Positions 10,841-21,078 of a stretch of DNA of 64,000 nucleotides are shown piece by piece (the stretch's first letter is position 1; the number at the start of each line of letters is the position of its first letter). Both the position numbers and the translations under genes were made by a program. The DNA is taken from the NCBI GenBank assembly GCA_021234155.1, contig JAJEKV010000036.1, positions 8,755,426 to 8,819,425 on the forward strand. The letters are read 5' to 3'. This DNA comes from Isoetes taiwanensis (Eukaryota; Streptophyta; Lycopodiopsida; Isoetales; Isoetaceae). The notes under the pieces were generated by a model, which saw nothing but the letters and a program-made list of their open reading frames with translations, had not been told where the DNA came from and made no database searches.

Positions 10841-12058
10841 TTTGCCCTCAGGTTCGGAGTATGGAATGTAAATGGTTTAAGCTTTAGAAAGTTGGTGGTT
10901 ATTGAGCAGATAATATGTGAATTAGACGTGGTTATTTTTCTAGAGACATGGGAACGTGAAGCAGCTCTTCTGGGGGAATTAACAGGTTTCACAAAAATAA
11001 AGACATTATGGAACGAAAAAGGTCCAAGTGGTAGAGGTTTTGGTGGGATTGCATGTTATGCCCGTAACAATTTCTGCCAGCACATAACAGTAATTAAAAG
11101 TTGCCCCTATAATCAGTATATTTGGTTTGAGGTAAAAGGATCTGCTCATCCAGTTTACTTTGCGACTGTATATTTTGCTCCACTTGTTGCAGGAGGTGTG
11201 TATGAAAGTGAGCAATTGAGCTTAGCTGATCCACTTTTGCATTTAGCTGAGGATGTTGCTTGTTTCTCAACTAAAGGTCATGTGATATTAACAGGAGACT
11301 TCAACGGAAGAGTTGCAGGCAAGCAAGCCGGAATTTTGCAGAATGATCTTGATGATATTTGGCTTGATGAGAATGTGATTGAAGAGAGCGTTTGGAAAAG
11401 AATCTCATATGATAAAGAAAAAAATGCTATGGGCAAGCACCTTCTTCACTTGTGTGAGACTTTTGGATTGGTCATTTACAATGGTACGTCAAAGTTTCCT
11501 CACTCAAAAGGGTTTACTTGCAATACGGCACAAGGGTCTAGTGAGGTAGACTATTTAGTTGGTAATATTGATGCATTGGAGATAATACAAGACTTCCAAG
11601 TACTCAGCCAACCAATTTCTGATCATGCTCTGCTTAAGTTCTCACTGAAGATTCAGATTGCACAGCAATTCAAAGCAACTGCGCATAGGGGGCGTATAAA
11701 GATTAATGCCAGTAATGCATGCATTTATGGTATGGAATTGGAAAACACGCTTAAGGAGCTCCATTGGCCTGATGAATTTTTTGAACAAAATCAATTGTAT
11801 GTTGATACTGTTATGGAAGTAGCATCAAGGGTTTTTGGGAAAAGTAGAGGTGGCAATCAAACAGAGAATAAAAAGTGGTGGGACTTAGAATGCTATCAGG
11901 CAAGGGAAAAGTTTTATGAGACTCTTGATAAGAAAGAAGCTAGAAAAGCTTTTAAGAAATTCACCAAACATAAGCAGGCATATTGGGAACGCACGTGGCA
12001 TGAGAAGTTGATGGAAGAGCTTAAAGGAATGCCTAAGCAATTTTGGAGGAATTTTTAA
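10841..12058 (+). pseudogene. LINE-A ORF2, apurinic-type endonuclease domain
   Basis: The frame is open from about 10841, with WNVNGL (10862 on) as the first endonuclease motif, then FLETW, RGFGGIACY, a VYFAP strand, LTGDFNGR with the catalytic Asp/Asn, and SDHALL near the end. This order is that of LINE endonucleases, which nick target DNA for target-primed reverse transcription. It continues into a charged linker and stops at 12058; the next 150 bases contain stops before the RT frame begins. No ATG start precedes WNVNGL in frame, so the initiation mode is unclear. Confidence 0.88.
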
Positions 12059-12204
12059 ACGCCAAGCCCCCTTTAGGTAATTTTGAGAGAGGTGACTTGC
12101 TAGAGTATGCAAATGCTTTGTATAATGTCCCGTGGTGAACCTATGGAGCGGTAGAAGGGGAAATGATTGATATTTTCACGGTGAAGATGTAAAACATTCC
12201 TTGT

Positions 12205-13491
12205 GTAAAATGAAAAATGGCAAAAGCACGTGATTCTGTGGGATTGGCAATTGAACTCTTAAAATGGGGAGGAGAGTTTGCACACAAAAAACTAGCCGAG
12301 TTGTTTAATATGGCATTAATCCATGGCTTTCCGGAACAGTGGTGCATGAATCGGATTGTGCCCATACATAAAAGTGGAGATAGAAATATGGTAAAAAACT
12401 ACAGAACTATTATGGTCAGTAGTGTCATGGCAAAGCTTTTTGGTGCTGTGCTTGAGAAGAAGATTACCATATGGGCTGAAGCTAGTAGGGTCCGTGCACA
12501 TGGACAAGCAGGTTTCCGAAAAAAACACTCTACTGTTGATCATCTTTTCACATTGCGTGTAGTGGCAGAAGGGGCAAAAGGAGCTGGAAATGCTTTATAT
12601 TGTTGCTTTGTTGATTTTTCTAAAGCTTTTGATAGGGTGTGGAGAAGTAAACTAGGACATCGATTAGCGCGTCTAAAGGTGCCTAGGGAATTGCATCAGG
12701 GGGTTATCAGACTTTATGAAAAGGTTTTGGTTGAGCTGTCATTTCCCATGGATGGTCCAGAAAAGGTGGAAAGCAATATAGGAGTGAAGCAAGGGTGCCC
12801 GCTCTCACCCACCCTGTTTGGAATATTTATTGATGAATTAGAAGAGTGGATGGAAAGGGAAGGAGGAACAGGAGTGCACCTTAATAAATATGTTGTTCAA
12901 CTTTTGCTTTATGCAGACGATGTGGTTCTTCTCTCTAGAACAGAAACAGGGCTTCAGAAAGAATTAACTGCATTGGAGATGTTTTGTCGGGAGAAAGGCA
13001 TGACAGTGAATAAAGAAAAGACAAAAGTCATGATAATAGGAAAGCGGCAGAATATCAGCTTTTATTTGGAAGGGGAAGCTCTAGAACAGGTGCATCAGTA
13101 TAAATATTTGGGTGTTGAGTTCACGGATAATTACAAATGGAATGCTGGGGTAAGTAAGAGAATATCTGGGGGGATGAGAGCTTTATACAGCATCATGAGC
13201 ATATGGAAGAACATACATGTCCAGGAATGGTCTTTGAAGAAACTTATGTTTAAAATGTTAGTGCAGCCAGTTATTCTATATGGTTGTCCAGTATGGGGAC
13301 CAGGCTTGTCAAAGAAGAATTGGGCAAATATTGAACAAATACAAAAGAGATTCTTAATAGCAGAGCTTGGTGCCAAAGTACAAACACCATATCACGATGC
13401 TTCTTCTTTGGCGTGGATTTCTTCCGCTAGAGGCAGAAGCACTATGTTTGACACTTGGATATTTAAGAAGGATACAAAGTCTAGAAGATGA
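12205..13491 (+). pseudogene. LINE-A ORF2, reverse transcriptase domain
   Basis: Encodes NGKARDSVG near the start, IVPIHKSGDR, NYRTI, GQAGFR, DFSKAFDRV (first catalytic Asp), GVKQGCPLSPTLF, LLYADDVVLLS (the YADD catalytic pair), NKEKTKVM and YLGVEFT, in the order of RT blocks 0-9. It would copy element RNA at the nicked target. A frameshift near 13400 moves the reading into the frame used by 13367-14080. About 60% similar by eye to the RT at 31913-33220. Confidence 0.93.
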
Positions 13492-14080
13492 TAGGCTACC
13501 TCGACATGCTCTAAGTGAATCAATGAAACACCAAAATGGCTGGTACACACAATTGAAGGAATGGTTGGAAAGATGGGCACTAAATATAGATGAGATACCA
13601 AAGAACCGAATTGGGGATTAAGTAGTTTACTTTCGAGAAAAGGTGTTGAGCACAATATGGATGCCACCTTTGGCACCCAAATTGGGCTTCTATTATAACA
13701 AAGTCAACCTCATGATGATGTATGTTGAACAGGACTATCTTAATAGTCGCATATCAGTAAAAACACGTAAGCTCATCTCCCAAGTGCGCCTACGCTCCCA
13801 TTCTTTGGAAATCGAGTACAGACATGACTTGCCAAGGGAGTTGAGGTTTTGTCCTTGTTGCAGAGAAGCGGTGGTTGAGGATGAAGAACACGCATTCCTT
13901 GAATGCTCCAGGTTTGAAGAAATACGGGAGATCTATGGGATTTATGGGAATTTTTCTATGCTACTTACATTACCAGCAGCCCACTTAGGAGCTTACCTTC
14001 AAGCTTGGTGGAAACATCGTAAGATAATTTTAGAACTAAATGATGTTGCAGATAATCTTGAGGCAAATGGCCTCGTTTAG
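13400..14080 (+). pseudogene. LINE-A ORF2, C-terminal Cys/His region
   Basis: After the frameshift the protein continues as FLPLEAEALC, matching LINE-B LIPLEAEALC, with an in-frame stop at 13619-13621. It resumes to 14080 with CPCCREAVVEDEEHAFLEC, a Cys2-His-Cys motif of the kind found after RT domains in many LINEs. This region is presumed to bind nucleic acid during target priming. Confidence 0.82.
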
Positions 14081-14184
14081 TGTTTCTTGCTACATGTATT
14101 TCTCTTGTCGCCTAATGGACCTGAGGGTCTGAAATGGCGTGACAATAAATCAAATCAAATCAAATCAAATCAAAATCAAATCAA
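14081..14184 (+). other. LINE-A 3' UTR and AAATC-repeat tail
   Basis: Contains TGTCGCCTAATGGACCTGAGGGTCTGAAATGGCGTGAC followed by AAATC repeats with one irregular unit. The GACC-TGAG-GGTC hairpin and outer CGCC/GGCG pairing are shared with LINE-B (33685-33725). LINEs with such 3' structures are often copied only from their own 3' end. Confidence 0.8.
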
Positions 14185-15049
14185 ATCATAAGATATGAAA
14201 ATCATTCAAAAACATGTGGTTGTTAAAGGGTTGAATCTATGTGAACACAATAGTAGGAATTGACAAAAAATGATATGCCTGCGGATCACATGAATCCTTT
14301 AAACGGGACCAATATGTGATTTTTAACTAAGCATTGTGGAGGTCAATGGAGCTAATCCTGCAGAAGGTTGAACTGTCGGGGTTATACATACCTAGGGTCA
14401 ATGCTCAAGCAATATTATGGTCAATGCTTTTAAAACAATGATTTCTACTGGAGTGTTTTGCATGGTTGTAAAGGTTAGAAATTAAATAAGAAAAGTGACA
14501 TAACAATTTGCATAAAATCTCTATCAAAATGAACTCAAACTGAAATTTTATTAACTCACAAATTGCCCTCATTTGTTTCTTTCTCAACATCAAAGTGATC
14601 TAGAGGAAACAACATTTAAAATTGAATACATCAAATAATAATGTGGAAGCATAATGTGTGTATATCCACAACTACAAACTAAGTTTGTCGTCTTCACATG
14701 TAAAGTTCTAAGTCGATCATTTGTCTATCTCCATAATCTCGATATCACAACTATTCTATAGAGATGCACAGATTAAACCTTTTAGAATAAGTTCTATCTT
14801 CGATGTCGGGATCCTAAAACTTCGAATCCACAAGAAATATTCACAAGCTAATGTACTACTCAAGGTTTCTATAACCTCAACATTGCAATCGTGCGCACTT
14901 GTAGGACCTGACATTACAAATCTTGAGATCATTTCCACCCTAGAAATTGGAACTGTAATTAATATCTCAAATTATGTTTGTTAAGTTTAGATAAAACCAC
15001 TATAAAATACCATCAACTATAAAGAAAAAACCATGAAAGATTTGACTAT
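14185..15049. repeat. 5.2 kb duplicated block, copy 1, part c
   Basis: Collinear and nearly identical with 30347-31210. No gene is supported; the frame at 14721-14984 is conserved in copy 2 only because the DNA is. Confidence 0.93.
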
Positions 15050-15234
15050 GTATATAGCAAATTTTGTACTTGCATACCCCACAAACGAGGAACTTTACGT
15101 ACGGTATAGATTAAGGAATAAGGGGTGAATATGCCTATCCAACAGCTCTCGCTGCCCTACGTCACCCCCCGTGTGAATATGCACCCAAACCAAAGGGGGT
15201 TTAAGGGGGATTTTAATTTAAATGTGTTGGACCC

Positions 15235-15350
15235 AATGGTTGTGTTAATTAATGTCAATGGTAGTTATGTGTTGGTTGTTAATGTCAATGGTTGTTATGT
15301 GTTGGTTATTATGTGTTGGGGGATTTAATTTTTATATGTTGGATGTTAAT
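15235..15350. repeat. Short GT-rich repeats
   Basis: GTTATGTGTTGGTT and AATGTCAATGGT units repeat irregularly. The open frames here follow from the repeats. Confidence 0.7.
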
Positions 15351-16104
15351 GGTTTGTGTTGTAAAATTTTTTTTTTTGGCCCCTTCAGGGCCTTAGGGAC
15401 GTCCCCCCCCCATGTGACAAAAATTTTAGAATTCAAACAAAAAAAACTAGAATTCATTTGAGACTTTCATCACCTGTAGCTTTTGAATTTGATCGCAATA
15501 AAACAAATAGAACATAAGTAAAAGTTACCATAAAGATAGAGCAGATTGATCCCATTATTCTGAAAGTCATAAAGTTTGCAACACAAAGAAAACCCCCTGT
15601 TATTATGCTACATATTGTTACTTCCGCTACAACTATTTCTCTTTCACAATGACACCATTGTTTATCAATCCATATGATTTTGGATGCTCCATATCTAGGT
15701 TAAAGGTAATGCATGATTCACCTTATGGTTTGATTAAAGTTCCAAACCTACAATATAAATGCATTCTTGTGGCCACTGTTTGACTGATCTGCGTGACATG
15801 GAAAAGGGCGTGGAATAATCCGCCTGTTGTATGCATAAGAATCTGTTTGTTGATTGAAGCTAAAGCCTGGCTGCTATGAACAATCCGGCAGCCAGGAATA
15901 TCCAAGAGTTGGAAGCAAACAGAGGGCCTAAACTCTAAACTCTTTTTGAATCTGCAGCAAATCTTAGGAAGGAAACAAAAGGGGTTTTTGCAGCACTACA
16001 TTGTAGAATAAGAAAACCAATACCTTGTAAAAAAAACATTATGCTAACTGAAGAATCCATCTCGTGGTAGTAAAATCCACTCCGGCAATAAGAATCCAAG
16101 AGGG

Positions 16105-16262
16105 CAAGTACACATGCATATGCACACATGCACACACATGCACACATGCACATGCACTTGCACTTGCACTTGCACATGCACAATACACATGCACACACAT
16201 GCACATGCATGTGCACATGCACATGCATACACATGCGCAGTGTTCATGCACAAACACATGCA
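16105..16262. repeat. CA-rich microsatellite
   Basis: Variants of CACATGCA and CACTTGCA over 150 bases. Cys/His/Met-rich frames on both strands come from it. Confidence 0.9.
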
Positions 16263-16438
16263 GAGAGAGACAACAACCCTCGGATTGTTCCAACCAACGA
16301 AAATCAATGGCCCATAAAGGGTGCACTCTAGAAATACTATTTAGTACACCTCAACGAATACAACAACGAAATCATAGAAAAACCATGTGAAAAAAGTGTA
16401 TAAAAATCTAAAAGTAACCCCCTGTTATTGTGCTACAT

Positions 16439-16580
16439 ATAGACTACTTTAGCTTCCATCTTGCGAAGATTGACCAGCAAAACCATGTTAAAAACCACAA
16501 GTAATTTAAAGTCATAATAACTTAGGAAAGTAGATATAAAACCACACAATGATTTAAATGTTCCATGACAAAAACCACTA
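16439..16580. repeat. 5.2 kb duplicated block, copy 1, part d
   Basis: Matches 31211-31352. It ends in ACTA (16577-16580), the left copy of the target duplication of the 8 kb transposon. Confidence 0.93.
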
Positions 16581-16614
16581 GGGTCAAAGCACAATATTGG
16601 GGGGCAAAAACGCG
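16581..16614 (+). repeat. Left terminal inverted repeat of the 8 kb transposon
   Basis: Starts GGGTCAAAGCACAATATTGG and continues GGGGCAAAAACGC. It pairs with 24545-24579; the CACAATATTGGGGGGCAA core is identical in both. Confidence 0.9.
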
Positions 16615-16750
16615 CATGGCAAGCACCCCTCCAAAGACCCCAACCCTTTTTTCCCTCCAATTTTTTTTTTAATTGTAATTACTTTTCTCGACTCGGACGG
16701 AACCCTAGGCGCAGGTTTTCTGCGTGCTCTGGCCAGACTAGGCCAGAGCT

Positions 16751-19700
16751 ATGATTCTCTACTCCATCTTCATCATTGCCATGCCTCCCATGATTGTCCC
16801 GCTGGCTACAAATCCGATAGTCCAGTTCTATGAGGAGCGCCTAAGTGAAGAGACAGATTACCGGATTTTCAAAGAACCAGAGGTAAAGTTTCTTTTGCAT
16901 TCTATATTTTCGGGTAAAGATAGATAACAGGCCGATCTTTTCGTTCCTTTATGTGAAAGGATGATGACAATGGTTAATTTTTGAAGTCTTTATGATCCGG
17001 GATCATTTTTTTTAGTTTCGGTCGATCTTTTAGGCTAAAAGTCGAATAAAGGCCTCCATTCTCGATTCTTTAAGTTCTTGGCTTTTCAATTTTGGATGCT
17101 TAATGTTCTTATTTATCCGTTATGATCCGACCTCATTTCTCGATTTACCTTCTATTTATTTTGCGGATGAAGATAGCTTACACAGTCGAGGAGTTTGTCC
17201 AATATCGTGGGCTTGTGCAATGAGGGCAAAGATCCTTGCGGTATCACTTGGACCGGTTGCCCTAAGTCAGATTTTTTTGACGGTTTGGTCTCAAGAAGTA
17301 AAGAAGGATAACAAAATAAAAGTGTCTTGCATTAGGCGAGTTTGAGAATCGACCCGAAGGTATTGATCAAGAAAATCTATCAGTTTGGTCTGAAGAACAA
17401 TGAAGCTAGAACTATTTTTGCCCGTGCATTTGCATGGCAGCACACTCGAAGAGCTGAAGAAAACCCTGGTAAGTATATGTTGGATTGGGCTACATTTGCC
17501 TTTGAAAGAATTAAGATTTCCAATAGAAACAAGAGACATAAAACAGATATGGAGGAGATTGCTTTGAAGAACATTAGTATGGGTGTTTCTTCTTTAGAGA
17601 CTGACATGTTAGGTTTTGAAGAATCAATTTCACGTATACAAAACAGTATCAGAGAGCTGGAGTTTCAGAAAATCAGAGTTGAGGGCTTGATGGCGTGCTT
17701 TGATGAGGCAAATTATACGTCTCGATAGATTGAAGAAGACTAAAGCAATGATTGAAGATCTTGTAGAAGCATGTCCAGATGAAGACCAGGCCCTTGGAAA
17801 TCTTTGTCAAGATGAATCAAAGCTTGGTTTGTCATTGCTCACGATTTTGAAAAGGAAGAGGCAAGCTGATAATAGTGCAGATTTGGACCAGCAACTAACA
17901 GATCTAAGAACTGACTTGCAGGCTAAGATTGCAGCTGTTGATGATTACAAGGTGAAGGTTAAAAATCTGCAGTACTTGGGGGATAATTTTATGAGCACAA
18001 GCATTGTAAAACCTAGTCCAGGCAGCCTGCTTGTTATCAATTTTGAAGATGGTTGCCAAGTTTGTGGCTTTGCTTTTAGTCCATCTTATAGCATGTTTGT
18101 CCAATTGGTTTGTGGACACAAATATCACCTCTTTTGTTTCCAGCAATGTGTGGAAAACCTACAATGCATGGTTTGCAAACAAGATATACCGAGAGAGTTG
18201 TATGCTGAACTTGGATACCTAGACTTCTTACCTATTAAGGAGAGTGCAGAAGATCCAGCTGAAGATGATGCTAAAGAAGAAGAGGAAGATGTTGATATTG
18301 TACAGGGTCAGGGTAAGAGACCTTTAACCCGGTCAATGACATCACCACAGAAAGGCAAGCAAATGTCAATTTCAATTTGTAATTGTAAAACTTTCTTCTT
18401 AATTTATTTTTTTGTTATTGCAGTAATTTCCAGCCGGAAGAGAAGAGGAGAAGACCAGACACCTGAAGATGCTGCTGCAGAAGATCTTGATCTTCAAAAC
18501 AACTCGCCACAGAAAGGCAAGCAAATGTCAACTTGCATTCTGTATTTCAAAAACTTTCTTCTTAACATTTTTATTCTTATTGCAGTTGTTTCCACCAGAA
18601 AGAGAAGAGGAGAAGACAATACAGATGCTGCAGATGATCTTGATCTTCAAAACACCTCGCCACAGAAAGGCAAGCAAATGTCAACTTGCATTTTGTAATT
18701 CAAAAACTTTCTTCTTAACATTTTTATTCTTGTTGCAGTAGTTTCCACAAGAAGGAGAAGAGGAGAAGACAAGACAGCTGCTGCAGATGATCTTGATCTT
18801 CAAAACACCTCGCCACAGAAAGGCAAGCAAATGTCAACTTGCATTTTGTAATTCAAAAACTTTCTTCTTAACATTTTTATTCTTGTTGCAGTAGTTTCCA
18901 CAAGAAGGAGAAGAGGAGAAGACAAGACACATATTGCAGATGATGTTGATCTTGAAAATATCCCACCAGTTGAAAAGGAAGGGGCAAATGCTGCACCTGC
19001 TGTTAGTGATGTAGTTATTGTGGCCAAGCTTCCAAATGAGAGAAAAGGCAAGCCTAAAAAGTTTAGTGCACGACCTCCTGTTGCAACTAAAGGTTATTAT
19101 TTGCTGCCCTTTTTAATGAGAGGTGTTTTTGTGAAATGAATCAAGTTTAACCACATGTTTTTGCTTTCAGATGTGCCAAAAAATGGAAAGAAGAGAGGTC
19201 CTTATAAGAAGGGTGCAGGTGCTAAGCAGGCTTTGAAGAAATCTGCCAAAGAGACTCCTGCTAGAGAGACTCCTGCCTGTGAGAATCCAACTCCTAAAGG
19301 GAAATTAGTGAGGAAGTATGCTAAAAAATCTGCCAATGTATGTATCAAGAGTGCACAATGTGAGAAAGAACTCTCAGGTATGTGCTTAATGTAGGATACA
19401 TTTAATGTTTGATTTGAAATTAATAGTTTGAACATTTCACTTTTGTTTGGCAGAAGCTACATTGAGCAATCCAGCTGAGTCTTTTAACTCCAGCCAGATT
19501 GCAAACATGTGGTTCGATTCTGCAACAGTGCCAACAGGTGGCTTGGTGCAAAATGCAGAAGCATGTGGAAGCCAAATTGAAGACCTCTGCATAGATTTAG
19601 GTGCTTGCTAATCTTTGCCAGCTTGAATCAATACGAGCAGTGCCTACAATGCCATCTATTCCTGCAATGGCAACTATTCCTACCATGCCATCTATTTCTG

Positions 19701-20096
19701 CTACACCCATTCCTGAAATACCAATCATTCCACCAATGCCCATTGTTCCTGAGATGCCAATCATTCCACCAATGCCAAGTGTTCCTGAAATGCCAATCAT
19801 TCCCCAGTCTCCAACTGTTGATGAGATGCACTTTGATCAAAGCATGCCAGTTGTGCAAGCAAGTGATGTTTCTAAAGGTGTTGTATCTGCAAATAAACCT
19901 GAAGATCCCACACATGAAGATCCCACACCTGAGCTTCCCAAATCTGACGAGGAAAGTGATGAAGAAGACATGACTCTTGAACAATATGTAGAGAAGGCAG
20001 TTACTCTAAACATACCAGGTTAGGCAAATGCTTCTTATTCTGTATGTTTACCAACTGTGTTTGTTAACAATTGTGCATCTTTTCACTGCAGATTGA
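16751..20096 (+). CDS. Accessory gene: coiled coil, RING-type zinc finger and basic/acidic repeats
   Basis: A multi-exon gene inferred from matching splice sites. A probable first exon from ATG 16751 ends at a GT donor at 16882. Later exons carry IFARAFAWQ (near 17420), a Glu/Lys coiled coil (17520-17960, crossing a frame change near 17710 that may be an intron or error), then a RING-like finger at about 18054-18185: CQVC, VCGHKYHLFC, CMVC. An acidic stretch and RKRRGED repeats follow in exons separated by 69 bp introns (18355-18891). GT-AG introns are supported near 19093-19169, 19379-19453 and 20022-20090; the last joins CCAG to ATTGA, ending the protein at IPD. The junction near 19601 is unresolved. 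RING fingers commonly act as E3 ligases or dimerisation modules, but its role in transposition is unknown. A relative without a visible RING lies at 46698-49250. Confidence 0.7.
18345..18975 (+). repeat. Tandem exon-intron duplications with GC-AG introns
   Basis: The landmark CCACAGAAAGGCAAGC occurs at 18345, 18507, 18660 and 18813. Each unit is an exon of 84 or 93 bases plus an intron of exactly 69 bases (18355-18423, 18517-18585, 18670-18738, 18823-18891). The donor is AAAG|GCAAGC and the acceptor TTGCAG, i.e. GC-AG introns. Only the GC donor keeps the repeated RKRRGED reading frame; the nearby GT (AAATGTCAA) would shift it. Introns 3 and 4 contain an in-frame stop, so they must be removed. 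Confidence 0.8.
19640..19815 (+). repeat. Met/Pro-rich coding repeat
   Basis: Part of the accessory gene's last long exon. Tandem variants of an 18-36 base unit encode IPxMPIIPPMP-like residues, followed by an acidic tail (SDEESDEED). Short direct repeats explain the length variation; a disordered linker is likely. Confidence 0.75.
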
Positions 20097-21078
20097 TGGA
20101 GACTGCAATATGGCTAGGCTATGAAGCTTCATTTTCGGCTCTACGGATCTTTTTTGAAGAAGTCTGTTTTTTTTTACAATGTGCATACAATTTTTTAATG
20201 AATGAAAACAGGCTTTTCAAGGAATGAATTTGTACTTTCTATGCTTTTACAAACAGGCTCTGAATGTCAACATGACACAGTGTTAGATTTAGACAGTTTT
20301 AGGAACATACAGTTCTAGATTCACACACGTGAAACTGTGTGAAACTGAAAGCTAATGTGCAAATTTCCTTAAGATAGTGCAAATTGCTTAAGTGTGAAAA
20401 TTTGCTTTAGTGTGCTCAAATTGCCTAAGTCCCAACAATGCCAAGTGCCAATTGCCTAAGTCCCAACAAAGCTAGGTAGACTCTTGGCTTGGTCTCTTTA
20501 CCAAGTTGGAGTCATTTAATGTTCTTTCAATGTCAGATCTGTTTGTCAAGTTTACAAAGTAAACATTCTTCAGTCTAAATCAAGGGTAGTCTAGCAACAC
20601 ACACAAAGAGGGTTAACTGATTACATATTTTGCACAATTAGCTAAGTTTTACACATTTTCCAAGAGGATAAGATTCTGGTCGATATGTTCTTCACTGGAG
20701 CTTTTCTTTTCAGCATGTAGCCAAATGCACATCTAAAAAATTCACAATAATGTGGATGCAAGTAATTCTTTGTACAAGCAGACCTCAGCAAATTCCATTA
20801 CAAGCAGTCCACTACTAGAAAGGCAGAAATATGTTAAAACAGTGGTTCAATCATGTCATTAAGAGATAAAAATTTATGTCTGAGCACATATTACCAAAAA
20901 ATTTTATAGAAACAGACAAGAGTTGAAGAAATTGCTTCCACTGCAATGTATATCAGATTCCAGTACATTGTTTGAGCCTTTGCTCAAAGAACCCTAAAGT
21001 AAGTACAGTTTTGTACTTAAGATCTGCAACTGCAAATGGTTTAATCTAAGTCCAATGCAGCAAACCTTTATTGTGGCA
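20097..21078. other. Spacer between the two convergent genes
   Basis: AT-rich with short repeats (TTGCCTAAGTCCCAACAA twice near 20420-20470). It probably holds both 3' UTRs: AATGAATGAAAAC near 20200 is a possible plus-strand poly-A region. No coding signal. CACTACTAGAAAGG at 20812 resembles a CACTA terminus but has no partner. Confidence 0.6.

Larger units (their letters stand above)
10461..14184 (+). mobile_element. 5'-truncated non-L1-type LINE (LINE-A), 3.7 kb
   Basis: Copy 2 gives the empty site: ATCATAAG occurs once at 30347-30354 but twice here (10453-10460 and 14185-14192), an 8 bp target duplication. The order is ORF1 C-terminal part, endonuclease, reverse transcriptase, a Cys/His motif, a short 3' UTR and a tail of AAATC repeats. 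Plant L1 elements end in poly-A, and their RT usually reads DFEKAYD rather than the DFSKAFD seen here, so this is another clade. Stops and frameshifts show it is dead. Confidence 0.92.
15050..16438. mobile_element. Unclassified 1.39 kb insertion in copy 1
   Basis: Copy 2 reads GACTATATAGAC across 31206-31216, whereas copy 1 is split between GACTAT (to 15049) and ATAGAC (from 16439). The ends share at most 2 bp (AT), so no clear TSD is seen. Reading the insert as TG...CA would leave no duplication. The motif CCCCCTGTTATT.TGCTACAT occurs at 15594 and again at the right end (16420), suggesting a composite or an internal direct repeat. No coding frame is recognised. Confidence 0.7.

Noticed and set aside
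16039-16331. Cys/His/Met-rich frames resembling metal-binding proteins
   Set aside because: They translate a CA-rich microsatellite on both strands.
20805-20830. CACTACTAGAAAGG as a CACTA element terminus
   Set aside because: No inverted partner or target duplication was found, and it lies inside the 8 kb element without interrupting similarity.
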